DNA from: Bacillus sp. ISL-18
GTDB taxonomy: Bacteria > Bacillota > Bacilli > Bacillales > Cytobacillaceae
DNA: 64,000 nucleotides
Reading direction: 5' to 3'
Assembly (NCBI RefSeq): GCF_018613415.1
Contig: NZ_JAGGQG010000014.1
Location: 124,001-188,000, forward strand
The position numbers and the translations under genes were made by a program. The notes below the pieces were generated by a model, which saw nothing but the letters and a program-made list of their open reading frames with translations, did not search any database and was not told the origin of the DNA. Below are positions 1 to 7,211 of this stretch, piece by piece. Each line of letters opens with the position of its first letter. The stretch's first letter is position 1.

Positions 1-1
1 G

Positions 2-208
2 CCGTATTTAGAGGATTGCTTTAATGATATGAATGAGCAGAATGCTAGATTCCTCGAACTGGTTTCCACGGTTTTATATTTTGATAATCTCCCAAAAGAG
101 GAAGTAGCGGACAAGGTGTTCACCTTAAAAAGCAGCCAGCGCTATACAATGGCTGAAGTGGATGAAGCCTATCAATACATTGAAACCTTAAAAACGAAAA
201 TCCAATAA
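2..208 (+). CDS. C-terminal fragment of a YwgA-like protein (partial)
   Basis: An open frame enters from the left edge and stops with TAA at 206-208, giving the last 68 residues of a longer protein. The tail is hydrophilic and alpha-helical in character (it contains NEQNARFLELV and ends YIETLKTKIQ). It resembles the end of B. subtilis YwgA, an uncharacterised cytoplasmic protein whose gene lies close to ywhB, so position and sequence agree, but this is from memory. It is followed at once by a strong terminator. Without the N-terminus nothing can be said on function. Confidence 0.6.
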   Translation, partial: PYLEDCFNDMNEQNARFLELVSTVLYFDNLPKEEVADKVFTLKSSQRYTMAEVDEAYQYIETLKTKIQ

Positions 209-216
209 GATCAAAA

Positions 217-258
217 AACCGCCGGGACGATCGATTAACCATCCCAGGCGGTTTTTTT
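217..258 (+). terminator. Intrinsic terminator after the YwgA-like gene
   Basis: AACCGCC (217-223) pairs with GGCGGTT (247-253). An inner GGGA/TCCC extension and a run of seven T complete a rho-independent terminator. Confidence 0.85.
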
Positions 259-260
259 AG

Positions 261-313
261 TGGTGCCTGTCACCATTTCTACTATTACGAGGTAAGAAAC
301 GGTGCCTGTCACC
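261..313. repeat. Two copies of the GGTGCCTGTCACC element, 39 bp apart
   Basis: GGTGCCTGTCACC occurs at 262-274 and again at 301-313. The first copy has TGGTG/CACCA arms around a 5-bp centre. The 39-bp spacing equals that of the copies inside prmC (35289-35379), and the reverse complement of the spacer resembles the prmC spacer. The copies lie between the YwgA-like gene terminator and the end of ywhB. Confidence 0.85.
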
Positions 314-333
314 TGTTGATGTTACCTTTTTGA

Positions 334-519
334 TTATTTATCGCTTGCGCGTACGCCGGCTACGGCGTAGTGGTTTTTGCTCATTTCTTCGATGAACACG
401 GTGACTTTTTCTTTTGGAGCGCCGGTTGTTTCGCTTACGGCATCCGTTACTTTTTCGACTAATGCGCGTTTTTGGTCTTCGCTGCGGCCCTCCAGCATCT
501 TAACTGTTACATATGGCAT
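334..519 (-). CDS. ywhB: 4-oxalocrotonate tautomerase family protein YwhB
   Basis: This is a 61-residue cytoplasmic protein beginning MPYVTVKMLEGR. Pro2, which becomes the N-terminal catalytic proline once the initiator Met is removed, is the general base of the tautomerase superfamily. The length (about 60 aa) and the SEDQKRALVEKVT helix fit the small 4-OT subgroup, which enolises 2-oxo acids such as 2-hydroxymuconate and assembles as hexamers. The start at 519 is set by a perfect AAGGAGG about 10 bases upstream; a longer in-frame reading to 606 lacks homology and a ribosome site. The physiological substrate in Bacillus is not known. Confidence 0.9.
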   Translation of the reverse strand: MPYVTVKMLEGRSEDQKRALVEKVTDAVSETTGAPKEKVTVFIEEMSKNHYAVAGVRASDK

Positions 520-712
520 TTTACTTTCCTCCTTATTAACTGAACTACTAGTAGTGTTCCACAAACAAACTAAAAGTGCAATATAGAGTGAACATTTGAT
601 TTTCATTTTCCAAGCGGTATCAGGTATACTTAAAGAAATATGAAGTAATGGTCCAAATGAATGACGGTTTAGCCATTCATCTAACGGTTTATCATAAGGA
701 AGGAGAAATGAA

Positions 713-1366
713 ATGGAAGGATTCCACTTGGCCTACCCACTGCGGCTAATTCCCTATGTGGCGATTACCCTTATTTTTGCCTTCACATTCCATGAATTTG
801 CCCATGCCTACGTCGCCTATAAATTTGGTGACAATACAGCCAAAAAGCAAGGCCGCTTGACCCTAAATCCGCTCCAGCATCTTGACCCGATCGGAACGAT
901 TCTCATTTTTATTGCTGGATTTGGCTGGGCCCGCCCCGTACCGGTTAACCGCTTTTATTTTAAGAAACCGCGTCTTGCCGGCATCCTTGTTTCCGCAGCA
1001 GGCCCGTTATCAAATCTGATTCTAGCCTCGCTCGGTTTTATTGTCGGTTATGGACTTATGCGCTTCAGTGTGGGATCTTCTGCTTATTTTGATGAATTCC
1101 TAATGATTTTTATTAATTTAAACATCGTTTTGTTCATCTTTAATCTGATACCGCTCCCGCCGCTCGATGGCTACAGAATTGTAGAGGACCTTGCCCCTCA
1201 TCATGTTCGTGCGAAAATGACACAATATGAACAGTACGGAATGCTAATCTTTTTAATTCTCGTGATCACCCCGCTTGATCGATTTACGATTCAGCCTATT
1301 TTTAGCATCGTCGTCCCATGGGTAAGGGAAGGATTAAGCAATTTCTTTTATACACTTTTTTTCTAG
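713..1366 (+). CDS. ywhC: Site-2 protease family membrane metalloprotease YwhC
   Basis: A 217-residue polytopic membrane protein of peptidase family M50. The zinc motif HEFAH sits at residues 27-31 in the first membrane segment, and NLIPLPPLDG near residue 145 supplies the third zinc ligand in a later segment. A GPLSN motif lies between them. Such short rhomboid-like S2P proteins cleave substrates within the membrane, but the target of YwhC is not established. It starts with ATG after AAGGAGAA and is followed 15 bp later by ywhD, so the two are probably co-transcribed. The frame is intact and matches the family length. Confidence 0.9.
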   Translation: MEGFHLAYPLRLIPYVAITLIFAFTFHEFAHAYVAYKFGDNTAKKQGRLTLNPLQHLDPIGTILIFIAGFGWARPVPVNRFYFKKPRLAGILVSAAGPLSNLILASLGFIVGYGLMRFSVGSSAYFDEFLMIFINLNIVLFIFNLIPLPPLDGYRIVEDLAPHHVRAKMTQYEQYGMLIFLILVITPLDRFTIQPIFSIVVPWVREGLSNFFYTLFF

Positions 1367-1381
1367 GAGGTTTATTTTTCA

Positions 1382-1894
1382 ATGGAAGAAAATAAGAAAA
1401 AACTTGGTTTTAATATTATCAAAAAAAGTGACCCGATGGATGGTCACAAAGGATTTGGAAAAGGGGCTTTGAGCCTTGATAATGTTTCACCAGTGTTTAT
1501 TGATATTGAGGCAGGCGAGGCGGAGATTGATATCGGCGCCATGCATGCCCGCAGTGCCGTGGAAAAAGGAATTAAATTTTTGGCAAATCAAGAAGAAGTA
1601 CCAAATGGCAAGCCGTATTGGCTGGTTTGGGTGACGATTGATCGCAATGAGGAAGGCCCTTATTATGCCGGTGTGACGGCCTGCTTTATGACCGTGGACC
1701 GTGGAATCCGCCGCGGCTATAAATCTTTGCCGGAACATGTCAACCGCATGGATAAATCACTTAAGCGCCATATTATCGTCGATGTGATGGATGATTCTTC
1801 TAAAAAAGTTTTAGCTGATTTCTTACGTGCACACAACGCGGTTTTATGGGAGAATTCTACCGAAGAACTGAAAAAAGGCCTGTTAGCTGAATAA
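1382..1894 (+). CDS. ywhD: YwhD family protein
   Basis: A 170-residue soluble protein, start set by AGGAGG 12 bases upstream of ATG. It corresponds to B. subtilis YwhD, a conserved Bacillaceae protein without assigned function. No signal peptide, membrane segment or catalytic motif is visible. It sits 15 bp after ywhC in the same direction, suggesting a shared transcript ended by hairpins at 1905-1936 and 1989-2018. Recognition rests on sequence resemblance and gene order. Confidence 0.8.
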   Translation: MEENKKKLGFNIIKKSDPMDGHKGFGKGALSLDNVSPVFIDIEAGEAEIDIGAMHARSAVEKGIKFLANQEEVPNGKPYWLVWVTIDRNEEGPYYAGVTACFMTVDRGIRRGYKSLPEHVNRMDKSLKRHIIVDVMDDSSKKVLADFLRAHNAVLWENSTEELKKGLLAE

Positions 1895-1904
1895 TTTTTT
1901 AGTA

Positions 1905-1936
1905 AAAAAAACAAGTTTAATTCTTGTTCTTTTTTG
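1905..1936 (+). terminator. Terminator-like hairpin after ywhD
   Basis: AACAAG (1910-1915) pairs with CTTGTT (1923-1928). The A-run before and the T-run after the stem allow function in both directions. A perfect palindrome CAGTGTG-AA-CACACTG follows at 1959-1974; its role is unknown. Confidence 0.6.
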
Positions 1937-1988
1937 GATAAATGAGGTAAACTATATTCAGTGTGAACACACTGTAAAACTAGGACAA

Positions 1989-2018
1989 GAAAAGCTCCGG
2001 AGCAATCCGGAGCTTTTC
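1989..2018. terminator. Bidirectional terminator between ywhD and pbpG
   Basis: A perfect 12-bp stem, GAAAAGCTCCGG and its complement, surrounds the loop AGCAAT. A-tracts and T-tracts on both sides make it usable by the convergent genes ywhD and pbpG. Confidence 0.85.
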
Positions 2019-2072
2019 TAATGGTTTATTGTCCCCAATACCAGCGGCTGGAGTTCGCCGCTTTTTGCTGTT

Positions 2073-4139
2073 TTAATTCCAAGGCATAATTTTCTTATAC
2101 CAAGGAACCTGTTTCTCATCTAGCTTCTTTTTGGCAGGATGATGAGCATTCTTTAGGTGATCGGTGCAATATTCCGTTGGCTCAGTTCCTTTGACAAAGT
2201 AAGTGAAGCGGCGGACAGGGCAATCCTTTGTTGCTAGTTTTCCGTTTTCCGGATTAACATATAGGCCGATTACACCTTCTTTTGGCGGTTTGAACGCCTT
2301 AACTGGTTTTCCTTTTAAAGCATCTTCCATAAAATGAGCCCAAATCTTTTTGGCGTACGTTTTTTCGGCAACCATTTCAATCGGCTTTCCGACATCATAA
2401 CCCGCCCACACTGCTGTAACCAGCTGCGGCGAGTAGCCAATCATCCAGCTGTCTGTTTCCGTTGAACCGGACTTTCCGGCATAGGGTCGGGTGATATCTT
2501 TACTAACCGTACTTCCAGTCACCTTGGCATAGCCGTTTAACTTCGAATCGAATACCCCTGTTAACATTTGTGTCATAACGTACGCTCGTGCTGCATTTAA
2601 TACTCGTTCATGATGATCTTCTTTTTCAAAAATGACATTGCCATTATAGTCTTCCACTCGTGTAATTAACTCCGGATGAACTTTTTTTCCACCATTCGCA
2701 AACATGCTGTAGGCGTTGGCCATTTCAATTACGCGGACGCCGGAAGTTCCTAAAGCTAGTGATGGCACTTCCGTCATCTTTGTAGACAAACCAAATTTTT
2801 TCGCTGATTCAATTAAGGTATCTTCGCCTAAAAATAAATGAGTTTTGACGGCAAAAATATTATCAGATACAGCAATCGCCTGGGCAAGCGTGATTTCCCC
2901 ATTCGCATATTTATTATTGAAGTTATGCGGTGTATAATCTGGCTGGCCATCATCAAAATGGAATGTCGTATACTCACTCCGCATCGTTGATGACGGGGTA
3001 AAGCCATGCTCAAGGGCAGCATAATACAACAACGGCTTGATCGTTGAACCTGGCTGCCGTATCGCTTGGACGGCGCGGTTAAACGGACTTTTTTCATAAT
3101 CCCGGCCGCCGACCATGGCTTTGACATCGCCCGTTTTCGGATCCATGGCGACAAGACCGACTTGAATGTCGGAGGAGCTGGCCACATATTTTTTAATTTG
3201 GCTTTCGGCCGCTTCTTGCTGCTTTAAATTAAGGGTTGTATAGACCTTTAAACCGCCTAAGGCGATCGTGCGGTCATCTAAATGAAGCTGGTTTTTGAGT
3301 GCATTCCGAACGGCATCCTGAAAATAAGGGGCCACTTTCACTTTATGTGTGCTGTGGACGCCTTCTAACCTAAGCGGGGCAGCCGCGGCCGCTTGGGCAG
3401 CCTTTTTGGTAATATAGCCGTTTTCCACCATGGTTTTTAAAATAACTGCCTGACGGGTTTTGGCTTTTCCGATATTGGCGAGCGGCGAGTAGATCCCCGG
3501 ACCCTTAGGTATGCCTGCAAGCATGCTGGCCTCGGCAAGGGTTAATTCGGAAGCTTTTTTTCCAAAATAATATTGGCTGGCCGCTTCCACACCATAGGCG
3601 CCGTTGCCGTAATAGATGGTATTTAAATAGCCTTCCAGAATTTCTTTTTTGGAATAGTTCATTTCAAGGCGTATCGTATAGAACGCCTCAGTCAGTTTCC
3701 GCTTCCAGGTTTTATCGTGCTCAAGAAACAGATTCCGTGCATATTGCTGCGTAATGGTGCTTGCCCCCTGAACTTTGGCAAAGGCTTGAACGTCAGCAAC
3801 GACTGCACCGGCAATTCGTTTAAAATCAAAGCCGTGATGATGATAGAAGTTCTTATCTTCAACGGAGACGGTTGCATTGACTAGATCTGGCGATATGTCC
3901 TTCATCCCGACCCAGTAGCGTTTTTGACCGCTGTTGCTTTCACCGATTAAAGTTCCATTATCGGCGAAAAATAACGTTGATTGCGGGACAGCCAGCGGCG
4001 GTGCCCCCAGTATTTTCGCATAGCCAAGAACACCGGCAAAGAGGATGAGCATACAAATCATGCCGATCAAACTGATGATGATAAATGCCCTTAGGTATTT
4101 TATTGTCTTTCGAAATCCCTGATCAGTCATGATTTCCAT
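2073..4139 (-). CDS. pbpG: Class A penicillin-binding protein PbpG (transglycosylase/transpeptidase)
   Basis: A 688-residue bifunctional peptidoglycan synthase. One N-terminal membrane segment (about residues 14-42) anchors it. The GT51 glycosyltransferase domain follows, with EDKNFYHHHGFD near 93 and GASTITQQYARN near 125. The transpeptidase domain has the serine motif STIK near 366, SDN near 423 and KSGS near 555 (KTG replaced by KSG). B. subtilis PbpG, of nearly equal length, is made in the forespore and acts in spore cortex and germ-cell-wall synthesis. The ATG at 4139 is preferred because AGAGGTG lies 6 bases before it; an in-frame GTG at 4148 overlaps that ribosome site. Confidence 0.93.
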   Translation of the reverse strand: MEIMTDQGFRKTIKYLRAFIIISLIGMICMLILFAGVLGYAKILGAPPLAVPQSTLFFADNGTLIGESNSGQKRYWVGMKDISPDLVNATVSVEDKNFYHHHGFDFKRIAGAVVADVQAFAKVQGASTITQQYARNLFLEHDKTWKRKLTEAFYTIRLEMNYSKKEILEGYLNTIYYGNGAYGVEAASQYYFGKKASELTLAEASMLAGIPKGPGIYSPLANIGKAKTRQAVILKTMVENGYITKKAAQAAAAAPLRLEGVHSTHKVKVAPYFQDAVRNALKNQLHLDDRTIALGGLKVYTTLNLKQQEAAESQIKKYVASSSDIQVGLVAMDPKTGDVKAMVGGRDYEKSPFNRAVQAIRQPGSTIKPLLYYAALEHGFTPSSTMRSEYTTFHFDDGQPDYTPHNFNNKYANGEITLAQAIAVSDNIFAVKTHLFLGEDTLIESAKKFGLSTKMTEVPSLALGTSGVRVIEMANAYSMFANGGKKVHPELITRVEDYNGNVIFEKEDHHERVLNAARAYVMTQMLTGVFDSKLNGYAKVTGSTVSKDITRPYAGKSGSTETDSWMIGYSPQLVTAVWAGYDVGKPIEMVAEKTYAKKIWAHFMEDALKGKPVKAFKPPKEGVIGLYVNPENGKLATKDCPVRRFTYFVKGTEPTEYCTDHLKNAHHPAKKKLDEKQVPWYKKIMPWN

Positions 4140-4560
4140 TGTATTCACCTCTCTATTAAGCGGGAGCGCTTTGTCAGCTTAGCGCTGCAGCTAGATTTTC
4201 CTACGATTGACACTTTTAAAATTTAGATAGTAATAGTATTGAAAAAATAGAGTCATTTTAAACATTCATGGAAAAATTCCTTAAATTTTACTAGACTTTT
4301 TCTTATGTTTGTAATTCAATAGGTTGGGTAGCATAAAAGAAAAGCGGAAACGGCCGTTTAACGACGTATGGATTGGACCGCGCCGACTGAGATAAAGGAA
4401 ACACGAAGAGCGTTAGCGATTCGATGTTGACTTATCGTAGGGAGGTGAGGGGCAATACACTAGTCGTTGGCCGTTGGAGCTGGACAAAGAAGAGCGGAAG
4501 CGGCCGTGCTCTAGGTTCATGCAGCCGCTTGACTATATGCGAAATGGAAGGAAGTTGGGC
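4140..4560. other. Divergent spacer pbpG/speE with promoter-like sites and repeat DNA
   Basis: This 421-bp stretch has no credible gene. The left part holds the divergent promoters; a plausible vegetative promoter towards speE is TTGACA (4207-4212), 18 bp, TAATAG (4231-4236). The right part from about 4336 is a repeat element (separate entry) that places foreign-looking GC-rich sequence between that promoter and speE and opens a spurious upstream reading frame in frame with speE. Confidence 0.55.
4336..4520. repeat. Long Bacillus-type interspersed repeat, complete plus truncated copy
   Basis: The element begins AGAAAAGCGGAAACGGCC (from 4338) and ends GGCCGTTGGAGCTGGAC (4469-4485). The ends are shared, with small changes, with the element at 16257-16381. 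A second start, AGAGCGGAAGCGGCCG, follows at about 4491, as if a truncated copy were joined head to tail. The outer GGCCG/CGGCC sequences can pair. Related elements are common in Bacillus intergenic DNA, but I cannot name a family. Confidence 0.6.
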
Positions 4561-5388
4561 ATGTCAATTTGGTTTACAGAAAAGCAGACGAAAAACTTTG
4601 GGATTACCATGAAAGTCAACCAAACCTTACATACAGAGCAAACTGAATTTCAAAAGCTAGATATGATTGAAACAGAAGAGTGGGGCAACATGCTTTTGTT
4701 AGACGACATGGTGATGACATCGGTCCGTGACGAATTTGTTTACCATGAAATGGTTGCACACGTACCATTATTCACCCATCCAAACCCGGAAAACGTACTA
4801 GTGGTCGGCGGCGGCGACGGGGGTGTGATCCGTGAGGTCCTAAAGCACCCAAGCGTGAAGAAGGCTACCCTGGTGGATATTGATGGAAAGGTAATCGAGT
4901 ACTCTAAGAAATTCCTACCTGAAATAGCCGGCAAGCTCGATGACCCGCGTGTCGATGTCCGCGTCGACGACGGATTTATGCACATTGCCAAAAGCGAAAA
5001 TGAGTATGACGTGATAATGGTAGATTCAACTGAACCAGTAGGTCCTGCGGTGAACCTGTTTACGAAAGGTTTTTATGCGGGGATTTCTAAAGCATTGAAA
5101 GAAGATGGCATCTTCGTGGCGCAGTCGGATAACCCCTGGTTTAAAGCGGAGTTAATCCGAGATGTTCAACGCGATGTGAGAGAGATTTTCCCGATTACAC
5201 GTCTGTATGTAGCCAATATTCCAACATACCCAAGCGGCTTATGGGCATTTACGATTGGTTCAAAAAAATATGATCCTTTGGAGGTTAGCGAAGAGCGCTT
5301 CCATGAGATTGAGACCAAATATTACACAAAAGAACTGCATAAAGCCGCGTTTGTTTTGCCAAAGTTTGTTGGCGATTTATTGAAGTAG
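4561..5388 (+). CDS. speE: Spermidine synthase (polyamine aminopropyltransferase)
   Basis: A 275-residue cytoplasmic enzyme transferring the aminopropyl group of decarboxylated S-adenosylmethionine to putrescine. The Rossmann SAM-site motif VVGGGDGG is near residue 82, the acidic loop VDIDGKVIEYS follows, and the catalytic region VDSTEPVGPA is near 158. Length and sequence match B. subtilis SpeE closely. The start MSIWFTEKQT is chosen over in-frame codons from 4474 because the upstream residues are encoded by repeat DNA and lack family similarity; GGAAGGAAG precedes it. speB, which makes putrescine from agmatine, lies 245 bp downstream. Confidence 0.95.
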   Translation: MSIWFTEKQTKNFGITMKVNQTLHTEQTEFQKLDMIETEEWGNMLLLDDMVMTSVRDEFVYHEMVAHVPLFTHPNPENVLVVGGGDGGVIREVLKHPSVKKATLVDIDGKVIEYSKKFLPEIAGKLDDPRVDVRVDDGFMHIAKSENEYDVIMVDSTEPVGPAVNLFTKGFYAGISKALKEDGIFVAQSDNPWFKAELIRDVQRDVREIFPITRLYVANIPTYPSGLWAFTIGSKKYDPLEVSEERFHEIETKYYTKELHKAAFVLPKFVGDLLK

Positions 5389-5633
5389 CGGAATTGTGCC
5401 CATAACCCGAGGCTGTGCGGCGGTACGGTCAAAAAAGTGATTTTTTGTGCCCGCTGGGGTTATGAAAAGTGATGTGACGGTAACAAAAATAGTTTTTTGT
5501 GACCAAAGTGTCAAGAAAAGTAGTCCTACGGTCACAAAAAAGAAAAATTGCGCCCATTTGGGTTCATAATACAAACAGAACGGTCACAAAAATCGTTTGT
5601 GGCTGGTAATACATAAAAGAGAGGGATAGTAGA
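5389..5633. repeat. Degenerate tandem array, about 52-bp period, between speE and speB
   Basis: ACGGT[C/A]ACAAAAA-type units start at 5425, 5477, 5528 and 5580, and the matching TTGTGCCC-like part recurs at 5394, 5445, 5497, 5548 and 5597. The spacings are 49-52 bp. Within a unit, GGTCACAAAAA and its complement face each other, so each unit can form a hairpin. No gene or clear terminator lies here apart from these hairpins. Confidence 0.75.
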
Positions 5634-6506
5634 ATGCGTTTTGATGAGGCATACTCGGGTAATGTTTTTATTAAAAGTCACCCGAATTTTGAAGATAGTC
5701 AGGTTGTATTATATGGAATGCCAATGGATTGGACAGTGAGCTATCGCCCAGGGTCACGTTTCGGCCCAGCCCGTATCCGTGAGGTATCCATTGGTCTTGA
5801 AGAGTATAGTTTTTACCTTGACCGTGAGTTAGAAGAGGTTAAATATTTTGATGCCGGTGACATTCCACTTCCATTTGGTAATGCGCAGCGCAGCCTGGAT
5901 ATGATTGAAGAATTTGTTGATCAGATTTTAGCAGCTGGCAAATTCCCCCTTGGCATGGGCGGAGAGCACCTTGTTTCATGGCCGGTCATGAAGGCTATGT
6001 ATAAAAAGTATCCGGATTTAGCGATTATCCATTTTGATGCACATACGGATTTGCGTGAGGAATACGAGGGTGAGCCATTATCACACTCCACCCCAATTCG
6101 TAAAATTGCCGAACATATTGGACCAAAAAATGTTTACTCTTTTGGAATCCGTTCCGGGATGAAGGAAGAGTTACAGTGGGCAAAAGAGAACGGTATGCAT
6201 ATTTCTAAATTTGAAGTGCTGGAGCCATTAAAAGAAATCCTGCCAACACTAGCAGGACGTCCAGTATATGTCACCATCGATATTGATGTGCTTGACCCTG
6301 CACATGCACCTGGTACAGGAACGGTTGATGCAGGCGGCATCACATCAAAAGAGCTGCTCGCCTCCATCCATGCAATTGCTCGTTCTGAAGTTAACGTAGT
6401 CGGCGGCGACCTTGTTGAAGTGGCGCCAATCTATGACCCATCAGAACAAACAGCCAACACCGCCAGCAAACTACTCCGCGAAATGATCCTAGGCTGGGTA
6501 AAATAA
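5634..6506 (+). CDS. speB: Agmatinase
   Basis: A 290-residue ureohydrolase that hydrolyses agmatine to putrescine and urea, the step before spermidine synthase. Binuclear manganese ligands are seen in GGEH (near 108), HFDAHTDLRE (near 131) and DIDVLDPAHAPGTGT (near 221). Length equals B. subtilis SpeB. ATG follows GAGAGGGAT. The stop codon is immediately followed by the first of a series of GGTGCCTGACACC elements, whose perfect 8-bp arms AAACGGTG/CACCGTTT could act as a 3' end structure. Confidence 0.95.
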   Translation: MRFDEAYSGNVFIKSHPNFEDSQVVLYGMPMDWTVSYRPGSRFGPARIREVSIGLEEYSFYLDRELEEVKYFDAGDIPLPFGNAQRSLDMIEEFVDQILAAGKFPLGMGGEHLVSWPVMKAMYKKYPDLAIIHFDAHTDLREEYEGEPLSHSTPIRKIAEHIGPKNVYSFGIRSGMKEELQWAKENGMHISKFEVLEPLKEILPTLAGRPVYVTIDIDVLDPAHAPGTGTVDAGGITSKELLASIHAIARSEVNVVGGDLVEVAPIYDPSEQTANTASKLLREMILGWVK

Positions 6507-6642
6507 ACGGTGCCTGACACCGTTTGTTGTATAGCCATAGTGCTTTGTTAGGTAATGGTGCCTGTCACTATTAGTCGTATAGCCACAGTGCCTTGATGGT
6601 TAATGGTGCCTGACACCATGAAAGCAATGGGTGCCTGTCCCG
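6505..6642. repeat. Cluster of GGTGCC(T)GNCACC elements with 48-bp period
   Basis: Cores lie at 6509-6521, 6557-6569 and 6605-6617, exactly 48 bp apart, with a decayed fourth at 6630-6641. The spacer is also duplicated: TATAGCC(A)-TAGTGC recurs at 6530 and 6578. The first core has perfect arms AAACGGTG/CACCGTTT around CCTGA. The rest of the 279-bp speB-ywiB gap holds no gene. Confidence 0.85.
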
Positions 6643-6785
6643 GTGCGGGGCGGGCATTTTTTGATTTGTTGGTGATCTAAGTTTATAATAGAAAAAGTAT
6701 GCTTTTATGTACTTAGGTCAATTATGATACTAGCGAACGATCTAAAGAGGATGATAAATTCCTTTTAATAAAGGAAGTGTTACAG

Positions 6786-7211
6786 TTGTCAAGTTTGTCT
6801 ACTACAGAGATTCCCATGAAGATTAATGTGAAAACAACGATTCATCAGCAAGAAGGCTCAGAGACCATTGAGCTGCAGGTATTTGGCCGCTATTTTGAAA
6901 AGGACGGGGCTTCATTCCTTAAATATGAGGAAGTACTAGAAGAAGGTACAGTCCGGACAATTGTGAAGGTTGCGCCAGATGAGGCGCTGATCCTCCGAGG
7001 CGGGGCCGTAAAGATGCGCCTACCCTTCAGGTTACATAAGAAATTAAGAGGCAGCTACGAGATGCCGTTTGGGGTATTTGAAACAATGACAATGACTAGA
7101 AGACTCGAACACACAAAGGGTCTGATTGATATTCTTTATGATTTCACAATGCAGGGCTCACCTGCCGGTACATTCCATATGGAGATAACCTTTCAGGAGG
7201 AAGAAAGATGA
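6786..7211 (+). CDS. ywiB: YwiB family protein (DUF1934, calycin-like beta-barrel)
   Basis: A small soluble protein of about 141 residues rich in predicted beta-strand, containing TIVKVAPDEALILRGGAVKMR, which matches the YwiB/DUF1934 family found before argS in Bacillus. Its biochemical role is unknown. The start is uncertain: TTG at 6786 has AAGGAAG 9 bases upstream, while an in-frame GTG at 6777 overlaps that ribosome site and ATG at 6816 would remove the first strand. The stop overlaps the argS start (ATGA), so the two genes are translationally coupled. Confidence 0.82.
   Translation: MSSLSTTEIPMKINVKTTIHQQEGSETIELQVFGRYFEKDGASFLKYEEVLEEGTVRTIVKVAPDEALILRGGAVKMRLPFRLHKKLRGSYEMPFGVFETMTMTRRLEHTKGLIDILYDFTMQGSPAGTFHMEITFQEEER

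Noticed and set aside
4474..4560. Upstream in-frame extension of speE
   Set aside because: The codons are repeat-element DNA, lack similarity to SpeE N-termini, and a good ribosome site precedes the ATG at 4561.
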